Below the pieces are notes generated by a model. That model was given only the letters and a program-made list of their open reading frames with translations, ran no database searches and was not told the DNA's origin. Below, piece after piece: positions 51,232 through 61,629 of a stretch of 64,000 nt of DNA. The first letter of the stretch is position 1; each line of letters opens with the position of its first letter. A program made the translations under genes and the position numbers. Source of the DNA: Tricholomella constricta (taxonomy: Eukaryota; Basidiomycota; Agaricomycetes; Agaricales; Lyophyllaceae); assembly GCA_013368375.1 (NCBI GenBank), contig JAACJP010000009.1:930001-994000 (forward strand), in the 5' to 3' direction.

Positions 51232-54200
51232 ATGACCTTGCTCCATGACCACTTCCACCTTCGGAATCAGCAAGTATTTCAACGCCTGCTCGATGGGAGC
51301 ACCGACCGTGGACAATCTGGCGTCGCCGTCAGCAGCGGTGGCGGAAAATCATGGACCCGGCCAAGTTCATTAACATCCGGGGCCGTTTATGATATCAATG
51401 CTCGGGATGGGCTGGGGAGAACGGTTCTCCACCTCGCTTGTGCATCTCCGGATACCGTGGAATATGTCAGGCTGCTACTGCGCCATCCAGCTATCAACGT
51501 GAACCTTGTCGATACTGAAAGCCATTGGACACCTCTGCACAGAGCTCTCTACAATGCAAATCTACCAACGGCGTATGTCGCCGTCGAATTTCTCGTTTAC
51601 AAAAGTTAACGGTGATGCTAGCCTTTTGCTTTTGCAACGTTCAGACACAGACAGGTCGCTCCAAGACCTGGAAGGATATACCGCATACGATCTCTATAAC
51701 TCGACGTTGAATGGGACGAAACCGAGCAGAGACGCGCCTTGTGCTGAACTCTATACATGGGGAGCAAACAGGTAGCACACCAGCCGCTCACCTACCGTTT
51801 AGCGAGCTCAAGTGTTTTCCAGGAATGCTGCTCTTGGTTTCGCGGACGGGGGTGACAGGGCTCATCCTGAGCAGGTTATCATCCACAAAAAAGAGGACGA
51901 TGACGAGGCGGAGAAGGCACATTTTGTCTCTCGATTCTTTCCCGTCTACGTTCGTCAAATCCAAATGTCGAAGCTTCATACCGGTCAGTTTCGTTTTGGT
52001 TCTTCAATTACTTTCTCTGAACCAAGAACAGCCGTCATTACGTCCGAAAGCGGGGGAAACCTACGACTTTGTGGTTTTGGAAGCGGAGGACGGTAAGTCA
52101 TAATTACCATTTACGTCAAGATGCAACTACAATTAATTCTATTCAGTTTGGGTCCTGGTCAACACACCCAGTACAGCTTGAAGCCATTACTGAACTTGCC
52201 ACACACTATTGTCTCTATTGCTCTCGGACAGGATCATACACTGGTGCTCACAAAAGCTGGCGAAGTTCTCAGTTGGGGATTGAATCGATTCTCGCAATTG
52301 GGTTACGTTATTGAAGGACCAGCGGCTGGTGAAAGCTTCGGGCGAACTGAAGAGCCCATTCAGGCGACTCCAAGGAAGATAATTGGTCCTCTTAAAAAGG
52401 AGGTGGTGAAGGGCATCGCTGCTTCCAAGAGCGCTTCGGTTTGCTGGACGGACACGGATGTGTACACATGGGGTACCAATAACGGACAACTTGGTATGTC
52501 GTTTCTATTTCCTTCTGGCGATCTCCTGCTGAGCTACGGCTCTTTTTATATAGGCTACGATAAGGCAGCCCAGCCAGTCCAGATCTTGCCCCGAAAAGCA
52601 ACCAAGGTCAACCAACCTGTCCTCGACATCTCGATCACTGTATGTGGTATTCAAAATTCGTGAGAGCACATACTCATGCATTGTAGGATTCGGCTATGGC
52701 ATGTCTGCTGGTAACCCAGGATGTCATATGCGTCTGGAATGACCGGAATATGAAAATTATGTGCGCAGTGGCGATCGTCTTTGGGCGAACATCCCTTGAC
52801 ATACATCTTTAGGTTCCCCGGACATGCATTTCCCTCTGAAATGCAACCATACCGACCTCCCCAAGCAATACAGGATGCAAAGATCGCTAAAATCACGAGC
52901 TGCGACGACATGTTCGCCGCGTTGTCATTTAACGGGGAACTCTTCACGTTCTCTGTTGCCAACCCGTCGGAATCTAGCGCTGCATCGGTCAGGGAAAGGT
53001 CGGGGCTTAAGCCTCAACGTGTCTGGGCTCTGAGGAAAAAGTTCAGCGCGGTCAAGGTTTGTCCTCGATAAAGTTTTCCACTCGGTGACAGTATTTTAAG
53101 ATATCTGTTTCAACAGGATGTTGCTCTTAGCTCCGATGGATCTATCATTGTCTGCACAGAGTCTGGTCATGTTCTCATCCGATCTCGTAATTTAAAGAGC
53201 GGCCAGTCGTCTGCCTCCGGCAAAACCTTCAAGTTTCAGAGGATATCCTCGCTGCAACGTGTCACGCAGGTGTGCGCGAATGCTACTGGTGCTTTTGGTG
53301 CTCTTCGAGTGGAATATCAGCTCAAACCTATCGACGTTCGTGGGAACACCTTTGCACAAGACCTTGCAGAAATACAGCCCTATCTGCGAGTGCCATCATT
53401 GGAAGGTCGCCCGGAATCCTACGCCACTTGTTCAGACGCACACGACGCTGACGGCCTGTTTACGTCACTGCAGTCTCGACATGATGACGACTCGGACGAC
53501 AACCAGATCAAGGGCGATTTACGAAAGCTTCGATGTATTCTAGCTATCCTTGACTTCCAGCAAAGAGCACTCGAGAAATCAAAGGGGTCGCTTACATACT
53601 CGGAGCGTCTCCTTTATGGCGCTGACATTGTGATACAGCTGCATCCTGGTTACAATTTCCCTGCACATCGGGTCATTCTCGGGGCTCGTTCAAGCGTCCT
53701 ATGTACCCTGCTGAATGGATCTCCAATCTACAAGGAAGGATCCCCGATCTCTATACAGCTTTCAGACACAGATTCCACGAACCACAGGCAAGGACACCCT
53801 GCCCATCTCAAACTATCCGGTTGTCAGCCCATCTCCGTCCTGATCTTCCTTATCTTCCTCTATACGGACGAGGTTCTGGCTCCATGGGACCATCGTGTGT
53901 CCACTGTACTCGCGCAAGCATGGAAGGCGCTCAAGGTCAACCCTGTTCAGGTGAAAGCTGACCTTCATGCTTTGGCCGACGTTTTAGAGCTGCCGACCCT
54001 GGCCGCCACACTGAATTCGCCAGTCAAATCCGCACCGGCTCCGTCCCTAGAGACTGCGATGCAGCGTTTGTTCTACTCGTCCCAGTCGCAGTTTGCATGG
54101 GAGTCAGAGCTTGCACCGGATGTGATTCTCCAACTCTCAGACAGGGAAGTTTATTGTTATTCAGCGATTCTCCGTGCGCGATCCGAGTTCTTTGCCAACT

Positions 54201-56051
54201 TTTTCGATGAGGAGGTGTGGACTGTGAAACGCTGGAATAAGAATGGGATGATACAGGTCGATATGAAGCACTTGGATTGGCGCGTCATGGACTACGTTCT
54301 GAGATTCATGTGCTTTGGGGCCGAGGATAGAATGTTCGATGCTCTAGAATTTGCGAAAACGGTCGACGACGTCCTCGAATTCATGTTTGACGTTATGGCT
54401 GCTGCAGTGAGTCTCTTCCGCACCCCATTGATCATTGATTGACATTGTGTTCCCAGAATGAACTTCTACTTGACCGACTTGTTTTCCTATGCTCTGTTGT
54501 AATACTACGGCATACCAACGTCTACAACGCCTGCTTCGTGCTTGCAGATGCGACTCATCTCCATGCGCAACAACTCATCGAGCGGATCCAGAGCTTCATC
54601 ACTGTGAACATGGAGCTTTTCTTAGAAACTGGCATGCTGGATGACATCCCTGAATCTCTCGTGAAACAACTCGCTTTTTTTGCTCGGAATAAGCAAGCTG
54701 AAAAGTCCCCCATCTCTCGATCTGACCGACTCATAAACGAGGCCCTCACCAAGCATGCAGATTGGCTGGCATTACAAGACATCCCCGTCCCTATCGCGCG
54801 ATCAAGCCACACGATCTCTCGTAAGGAGTCTGCCGCTCTGGGACTGACACCGCGAGGCGGGTCCAGTGGACCTCCGCACCAAAGCCCCAGCATCCGGCCA
54901 CATCGTGTCATCCGTCGCCCCCCTTCGAACGATGACATCTTTGCGATGGATGATGGAGATGTGCCGCTTTCGCTCATCGCGGATCATTCACAAGCTATGG
55001 ACCCCCTTGCAAAGCCTCAAAGCACCACTCCAGTGCCTACCCCTGCATGGAAGGCGGCCTCAACGCCTCGGTCAGTCCACCCGCCTCCCCTGCGCTGCAG
55101 TAAAGGAAACTGATAGATTCCTATTTTTAGAGTTGACATGAAGGCTGTTATGGCTGAGACTGCCAGTGCCACCGCAGCTCAGCGAACTTACGAAGCCGTT
55201 CGATATTCCCCTCCCATTCATCACCAAACAGACACCCTGAGATTGCAACCCCTGGATTCGCGGAGGTTACCTGCAGGGCAGCAAGTGGCACAGGCTGGTC
55301 CATCGTCACGCCCCATACCTGCAGGGTGGCGAGCGCCCGTGGACCAGGCGGCAGCCCGCCCCTCACCGCCCGCCACACCATCCCACAACTCGCTATTGAC
55401 GGAGCCTGCTGTCACGGGCTCGAGCCAACGTGTCCCACCATCCACTCCGCGTCGGCCGTCGGGTCAGGCTTCTACCAGTACTATATACGGGCTTGGACCC
55501 GTCATCACGCCGACTAGACAGACACTCACGTCATCCAGTACGTCCAGTCCGTCAACAATCCGTCGTGCCTCGTAAGTGCCTATGCATACCCTATATTCAC
55601 CTCCTGACATCTATGTACCAACAGCGGCAAGGCATGGAACCAGTCTCCGGCGCAGACATCGCCTACGCCGGCACAGCCGACGACGGGGATGTCATTTATT
55701 GCGATCCAGCAGCTGGAGCTCGAGCAGCTCGCGGGCGGATCGAACAAGGGCAAGCGCTCGCTGCGCGAGATCCAGGAGGAGGAGCAGGCGCTGCAGGCGG
55801 AGGCGGATTTTCTGGCGTGGTGGACGGCGGAGGAGGAGCGCGTCAGATTGGAGACGCAGTTGGCGGAGGCTGTGGCGGAGGGTCAGGGTCAGGATAGAAA
55901 GGCTGGTGATGGTGGCGGCGGCGGAGGGAGGAAGAAGGGTGCGAAAAAGGCGGAACAGGGACAGGGACAGGGGCATGGCACACAAACCCAGGGTGCTGGC
56001 TCGAAACGAAAACCACGCAAGTCCACTCAAAAAACGGGTGCTGCGTCGTGA
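51232..56051 (+). CDS. IBTK: IBTK-like protein: ankyrin, RCC1 and two BTB domains
   Basis: Domain order matches IBTK (S. pombe Btb3), a Cullin-3 ubiquitin ligase adaptor. Ankyrin repeats (DINARDGLGRTVLHLACASP, NLVDTESHWTPLHRALYNAN), RCC1-type blades (ELYTWGANRNAALGFADG, CGFGSGGRLGPGQHTQYSLK, SIALGQDHTLVLTKAGEVLS with WGLNRFSQLGY, DVYTWGTNNGQLGYDKAAQP), then BTB 1 (YGADIVIQLHPGYNFPAHRV, ILGARSSVLCTLLNG) and BTB 2 (APDVILQLSDREVYCYSAIL, RARSEFFANFFDEE) with a following helical part (LLLDRLVFLCSVVILRHTNV). The C-terminus is Pro/Ser-rich and ends in Glu- and Lys-rich coils (LREIQEEEQALQAEADFLAW). About ten short introns; those around LPT-ALLLLQ and AAA-NELLLDRL were checked for frame. Confidence 0.87.
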
Positions 56052-56169
56052 AACCGGTTATGTGATTGTACATTTCTAACCACTATTAGCGTGAATTTAG
56101 GAGGACAGTTACATAGACTGGCTTTTATGTAATACAAGCCGAGGGTATCAATACAACATCGGTCCGTCT

Positions 56170-57425
56170 TCAGGCTCCCAACACTTTCCGAATGCCCTCC
56201 TGCTGCGCCGGCGTCAGCCTCGTAGGAAATACAGTATCCCACTTGACAATCATATCGCCCTTTTTCTGAACCACACCGTCCTTCCGTATCGGCATGCCCT
56301 CTCCAGGAATCGTCGTCTCCTGCCCTGCCTTCACCACGCCAAGCGGCACGGGAACCTGCAGCCTCCGCCCATCGAGCATCTCCACCGTCTTGTGGTTTCT
56401 TCCACCTCCCGGTGTGCCCGCGAGTGCTTCCACGAGGGGAAGCTGCACCCGGGCAATGAGGTCGTTCCCTTCCCTTGTGAATGTTTCATGTGGCTTCTCC
56501 TCCACCACAAACACTAAGTCCTGCGCTTCCCCCCTCGCTTGCTCGTTCCCTGCACGTGGAAATCGGATCTTTGTACCACTCTTCCATCCCGGATGGATGT
56601 GGATCTCCAGTACCTTCTCCTCCGTCGTCCCGTTGAGCAGCCGCCGCCCGACTTTGATGTGCTTCACTGCGCCGTTATAGAGATCGTGTAGTGACACCTT
56701 TAGCGGGCGTGTGATTTCGGAGGGGCCGGACGGCGGCGATGGCTGCCGATGCGATCGTGTCCGATGTGGAGAAGGACGCCGCGGCATACCACCAGGCATG
56801 GAGGTGAAGCTGTACCCGCCCCCCATATCATCGTCCATGTCAAAAGGGCTTCCACGAGAACCGCCCATGCCGCCCATGCTTCCCATTCCACCCAACCCAA
56901 ATCCACCCAGGCCTCCGCCGAACATCTGCCTGCAAAGTAGGTACGTAAGTAATTATTGCCTGAGAACGAAGCACGCGTGAAATCTTACTCGAATATCTTC
57001 TGCGGGTCTGTGGGCGCGTATCCTGAACTCCCGCCGGTCCCACCAAAACCGCCAGGACCGGTGGTAAATGTGAAAGTGTTGGCTCCACCACCAGGGAAGC
57101 CTGAGAAGCCGCCACCGGGGGCGCCTTGGCCTGGGGGAGGACCTCCGCCTTTGAGGCCCTCCTCGCCGAATTGGTCGTATACGGCGCGCTTGTTGCTGTC
57201 AGAGAGGACTTCGAAGGCCTCCGAGATCTCTTTGAATTTATGGCTGGCCTCCTCTGAGCCGGCATTGCGGTCTGGATGCCATTTCAAGGCCTGGGAGGGA
57301 AAGGGAGTGAGATAGGGTGAAGATTGGGAGTAAGAAAGACAAACCATTTTCTTGTATGCCTTTTTAATTTCATCGTCGTTGGCAGACTTGTCTACACCGA
57401 GGAGCTTGTAGTAGTTTGCACCCAT
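56170..57425 (-). CDS. SIS1: Class B DnaJ chaperone, Sis1/DNAJB1-like
   Basis: Hsp40 co-chaperone of cytosolic Hsp70. The J domain runs [40 protein letters not shown] with HPD; then a Gly/Phe-rich region ([16 protein letters not shown]), a Gly/Met stretch ([19 protein letters not shown]), and the two beta-sandwich client-binding domains: [60 protein letters not shown] and [20 protein letters not shown]. No zinc-finger region, hence class B. Three exons; the first intron follows KKM. Gap to the IBTK-like stop is 118 bp; divergent from the VTC1-like gene with 144 bp between starts. Confidence 0.93.
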
Positions 57426-57569
57426 GGCGATCTAATGTTTCAGAGGCAGCAGTTGTTTGTTTTATTGACTTTACTTTATTGCTGGCACATTCTAGCAAAG
57501 CCTATGATGTCATCGAGCGTTCTAGAACAAGGCTCCTTAATTCTCCCACGCTCCTCATCATTGTTGACC

Positions 57570-58407
57570 ATGGACACCCCCTCGACGTCCCGCTCACACT
57601 CTGCTGATCACGACCGCGACGACGACCACACACGTCGCTCCACCTCGCTCATCCGCCGCTCCTGGTATGCCGTCTCCGACATTCTCTCCCCCTTCTCCGC
57701 CGCCGCCATCGCCTCTCTCCCCAGACTACCCAGGCCTGCCCGCTACCATCGTGCCGACGCCATTCCTGACGCCCCCAACGATGACCATGGCCGCCGGCCT
57801 ACCATCCGCGACTACCACGCCATAAATTCCCTCCCGCCTCAGGTCCGTATCCCCAAGAAGATTCCTACTCCGGTCAAGGTCGAGGCAAAGGTCTGGTTTG
57901 CCAATGAGCGAAGTACGTGTCTTTGCATTCCCTGACAGCGACTTTATTGATGCCCGGACCTAGCCTGGGTCGCCTGGCTGAATATTTCGATTCTCATCGG
58001 AACGCTCGCAATCGCGCTCTTCAATGCATCCAATGATGAGGTCGCTACCAATTTTGCGTATGTCTATGCCCTCATCAGCATTGGCGTCCTCGTATGTTTT
58101 TGCCAGCTGCCTCTCACATATGATTCTCTCATGTGTGCTAAAACGTAGATATATGCATTCGTCCTTTACCAATATCGCATTTCTATGATTCGTCGTCGCG
58201 ACCCAGGTCATTTCGGTATGTCTCTTCAAGGGCCTTCGATCGGCTCGGACTCACATAATTCCCACCAGACTCTGTTGCAGGTCCTGTCATCCTCGGCGTG
58301 GCATTATTCATTGCTGTCCTCCTGAACTTTGTCATCCGAGGTCCGTACTCACCCCCTTTTTTCCTGCCTGCACTTACACCTCCCCTCCTCCAGTTCGCGA
58401 CATGTAA
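57570..58407 (+). CDS. VTC1: VTC1-like DUF202 membrane protein with N-terminal extension
   Basis: Homologue of Vtc1, a subunit of the vacuolar transporter chaperone complex that makes polyphosphate. The core begins PTPVKVEAKVWFANERTWVA with the conserved K-V-(W/F)-x-A-N-E-R-T, then three membrane spans (WLNISILIGTLAIALF, FAYVYALISIGVLIYAFVLY, VAGPVILGVALFIAVLLNFV) with the loop RISMIRRRDPGHFD, as in Vtc1. Five short exons after the first; the last one encodes only VRDM. Unlike yeast Vtc1 (about 130 residues), about 105 residues of Ser/Arg/Pro-rich sequence precede the core; whether this is translated from 57570 or a later ATG is not decided by the sequence. Confidence 0.85.
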
Positions 58408-58883
58408 GGCCAACTCACTGTATTCTCGGGGTAATCGTTGAAATATGTTGATATAGGAACAGGAAGAAAATTCCCATCCCCGGCGCGGGCCTCTTCTCCT
58501 TCAGCCAAAACACGAGCTCATCACTATTCATCCACGCTCAAGGTTAAAATTGGACTCACCACCTTCACCGCACCGCATATACGCATCTCTTCTCACTACA
58601 TGTCCGTATCCTCAGTATTGTATGTTATTATCTATTGCGAGGAATGCAAGCGGCTGCCTTCTGTCGTCACCATCTTGAGACATTGAGTACTGAGGCTGTC
58701 CTCCTCGCAGGCTCATCTTTTGTTTAATGTCCTTTATGGTCCGGCTATGGTGTCCGCGCTGCATCCGCCCGATGAACGTTCACTACAGGCCGCACACTTG
58801 ATCACACCCTGCTTACTGCATCAATTAACGCATCGGCGACAGTTTCCTATAAATTGTGTGCTTGAGCCGCGTCAGTTCCACAA
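58408..58883. other. Intergenic between VTC1-like gene and tRNA-Gly
   Basis: 476 bp, VTC1-like 3' flank and tRNA upstream region. No conserved coding or repeat element recognised. Confidence 0.5.
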
Positions 58884-58967
58884 GCATCAATGGGGTAGTG
58901 GTAACCTGGGTCGTTGCCATTCGGCGCATGCGTCGACCCGCCGGGGGTTCGATTCCCTCTTGATGCA
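58884..58967 (+). tRNA. tRNA-Gly(GCC): tRNA-Gly (GCC) with 13-nt intron
   Basis: Acceptor GCATCAA (58884-58890) pairs with TTGATGC (58960-58966), discriminator A. D stem GGGT/ACCT with loop AGTGGTA; anticodon stem GGTCG (58909-58913) with CGACC (58934-58938); T stem GGGGG/CCCTC around TTCGATT. Anticodon GCC at 58916-58918. A 13-nt intron (58920-58932) follows position 37. The acceptor G1-C72 and D-loop GGTA are typical of eukaryotic tRNA-Gly. T-rich terminator around 58992-59002. Confidence 0.9.
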
Positions 58968-59416
58968 ATGCTGCCAAGCTGTTTGCAAGTGATTTTTTCT
59001 TTTTCCGCCAATGACTGCAACATGTTCATAGTACTGACCTCACCCATTGCAGGCCATTGAGTTTGAGGACAGTATGCTTTGAAAGTCAGGCAGCCATATA
59101 CTGGAGACTTTTTAATGCTTGTTCTGGTAGTGGTAACAGGTCGTGGGCATGTCAACCCCCCGGGGGGGGACCCCTTAATGCATTGTGTCTGATGTTTTCA
59201 TGCTATACCTCATGTGCACGGTGGCCTTCTTTGGTTTTCCTTGATACTGTTGATTTTAGTCTGGAGGCTGATGATGAAGTGCAGTACCCAGATTATCCAG
59301 CCCATGGCTAAATCTAAACACTGTAAAGTGCCGTTTTTGGTCATATAGGATGGTTTCCTGGTTATCTTTTTCTTTGCAGGAATCAGAAATCTGACCAAAA
59401 TTATAATCCCTGGTCC
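58968..59416. other. Flank between tRNA-Gly and the retrotransposon LTR
   Basis: 449 bp of mostly unremarkable sequence. It contains the tRNA terminator T-runs and the tRNA-like remnant at 59115-59182; no gene seen. Confidence 0.5.
59115..59182 (+). pseudogene. tRNA-Gly-like remnant
   Basis: Shares TAGTGGTAAC (D arm/A box) and a shortened GGTCG...GCATGTC...ACCC...CCGGGGG...CCCTT.ATGC order with the intact tRNA-Gly 230 bp upstream, but has lost the anticodon arm and the TTCGATT loop (G/C run instead). A decayed tandem duplicate is the simplest reading; chance similarity is not excluded. Confidence 0.45.
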
Positions 59417-59896
59417 TGTTAGGGCGACCTCTTTAGTAGAGCTTAGTCATACTGGCAAAGGGGAAACTGAAGTTATATTAAATGTACAGTAACAAAGGTA
59501 AGTAAGGCTTACCTGGCGAAGGGGAATCCGAAGAGAATAGTGTAAAGGATTCCCAGATGCCAGGGGCCGACTATATACGAGTGTAGTGCGTGAGGGCCAG
59601 CTCTCCATAGTGTACTGTACATGTAATAATAACGAGTAGTCTGCAGCGTGTGTATGGACACGTTCCCAACACTGTCCAATCCTCGTGGCTCAGGGTACGG
59701 GCACAAGGTGGGATAGCTGACATTGGGATTGGCGTCGGGCGCACGCAGGGAGGAAGGAGAAACAACAAGAAGTAAGTAAATATGTACACCGATGCTTGGG
59801 TCAGAACGTCGGGGTCTGGATCACGATCGGTCAGTCACATAAGTCAGGGGGACAGTCAGTGAGCATCGGAGGGCATGAACAGGAGTTCCCCTAACA
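59417..59896 (-). repeat. 3' LTR of older Ty3/gypsy element (480 bp)
   Basis: Plus-strand ends TGTTAGGGCGACC and CCCTAACA, aligned over its length with the LTR at 61145-61629 (shared ATAATAATAACGA, GGACACGTTCCC, CTCGTGGCTCAGGGTACGGG and other blocks). Immediately inside (59897 on) is a poly-C/T run, the complement of the polypurine tract. The element lies on the minus strand, so this is its 3' LTR. Confidence 0.87.
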
Positions 59897-61144
59897 TCAC
59901 CCCCCCCCCTTTGAATTGCAACAGCTCGGTGCAGGGTGACAGTGGTGAAGAAGGCGGGGGATAGAGTGAAAATGCCACAGATGTGGCGTGCAGCATCAGG
60001 ATTGTCGCAATGGAACTTGTGAACCAGGTCAGGGGCGGTGATGTGCTCTCAGGGCTCCCACGTAGCTTCTTCATAGCCGTAGCCTTTCCACAAGATCTTG
60101 TACTGGAGTTTCTTGCGGAAGATGCGACTGTCGAGGATTTTGTGAACTTCGTAGCGGGGTTCGTCGTCGATGATGTCTGGGGGTGGCGGTGGATCGGACT
60201 GCTGACCTTTGATCAGGTCAGCAATGGCGGGGGCAAGCTTCACAACATGGAAGACTGGGTGAATGCGCTTCATAGACAGAGGCAGCAGGAGGCAGTATGC
60301 GAGCTGGCCAACTTGCCTTTGCACGACGAAGGCGCCCAGATAGTGATGCAACAATTTCTTTGACAGTCGAGTCATGGAGATGTCGGTTGCATCAAGGTAT
60401 ACCTTGCTGCCAGGCTGGTAGCAGGGCGCTGGGGTGTGTCGCTGTTTGTAATACCACTCCATGTTGTCTTTTGCTTTTGAGAGTGCTGCCTTGGCTTCCT
60501 CCTGCGCTTCCTTCATGTGCTCTACAAACTCGTCTGCTGACTCATTCTTATAGGTGCCCCGATGCAGCTCAAAGCCCATGCGTGGATGCCAACCAGTGTC
60601 GAGCAGGAAGGGGGTCTGCTGCGTCGCCGAATGTACATGGTCTTTTTAACTGAATTCAGCGTCGGGCAACAGGTCCTCCCAGTCATTCTGGCGCTGATTG
60701 CAGAAGACCCGCAAGAATTGTTCAAGCTCCTGGGTGACGTGTTTGGTCTGTCCATCAGTCTGTGGGTGGTACACCATCAAAGCCGACAGTTTGATACCCA
60801 GGAGTCTGTACAGTTTGTGCGTGAATTCAGCGACGAACTGTGGACCTCGATCAGAGACAAATGCATCAGGGAGACCGTGCAGTTTCCAGACATGGCAGCA
60901 GTAGAGGTTCGCAGCTCCCAAGGCTGAACAAGCCATATGCGATGCGATGAAGTGCACGCGCTTTCTGACTGAATCCATGACATTCATGATCACGTCGTGG
61001 CTGTTGGACTCTGGGAGTTCAGTGATGAAGTCGACCAACATGACATTCCAGCGGCCTTCAGGGATTGGAAGCGGCTGCAGCTGTCTGACAGGGAGTTGGC
61101 GACGAGGTTTCGTGCATAGACACATGTCACAGGTGCTAGTGTAC
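59897..61144 (-). pseudogene. Older chromovirus pol fragment (integrase-chromodomain), disrupted
   Basis: Minus-strand remains of the C-terminal pol of a Ty3/gypsy chromovirus: integrase blocks (DFITELPESN, WKLHGLPDAFVSDRGPQFVA, YHPQTDGQT, EQFLRVFCNQRQNDWEDLLP), the GPY-like module ([12 protein letters not shown]) and the chromodomain ([34 protein letters not shown]). Stops interrupt it at 60646-60648 (after EFS, where the sister copy has Tyr) and 60049-60051 (where the sister has Arg). Relative to the copy to the right, many differences are C-to-T or G-to-A at CpG positions. It ends abruptly at 61144, within the zinc-finger part of integrase, where the younger LTR begins. Confidence 0.88.
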
Positions 61145-61629
61145 TGTTAGGGCAACCCTTACAGTGGAGCGCTATCACACTGGCAAGGGGGAATCCGAAG
61201 TTATATTTGATGTACAGTAACGAAGGTAAGTAAAGCTTAGAATAGTGTAAAGGATTCCCAGATGCCAGGGGGCCGACTATATACGAGTGTAGGACGTGAG
61301 GGCTGGTCCTCCAGAGTGTACTGTGTACATGTAATAATAACGAATGGTGTGCAGCACGTGTATGGACACGTTCCCGACGCTGTCCGATCCTCGTGGCTCA
61401 GGGTACGGGCACGAGGCAGGACAGCCGATGTCGGGGTGTCGGGCCGTCGGGATCGGTGTCGGGCGCGCGCAGGGAAGGAGGGGAAACAACAGGAAGTGAA
61501 TAAGTATGTACACCGACGCTTGGGTCAGAGCGTCGGGTCGGGATCGCGATCGGTCGGTCAGGGGCGAGCGCATGAGTCGGGGGAACGATCTGTGAGCGTC
61601 GGAGGGCGCAAACAGGAGTTCCCCTGACA
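61145..61629 (-). repeat. 3' LTR of younger Ty3/gypsy element (485 bp)
   Basis: Plus-strand boundaries TGTTAGGGCAACCC and GTTCCCCTGACA, that is TG...CA with short inverted ends in element orientation. Directly next to it (61630-61642) is the polypurine tract AAAAGGGGGGGTGA on the minus strand. It aligns with the 480-bp LTR at 59417-59896. Confidence 0.9.

Noticed and set aside
59155..59172. Poly-C/poly-G hairpin as a terminator
   Set aside because: It coincides with the collapsed T arm of the tRNA-like remnant; nothing upstream needs such a signal.
59897..61144. Classical RIP as the cause of decay in the older retroelement
   Set aside because: Most differences fall at CpG, not CpA, and few stop codons of the TAA/TAG type are created.
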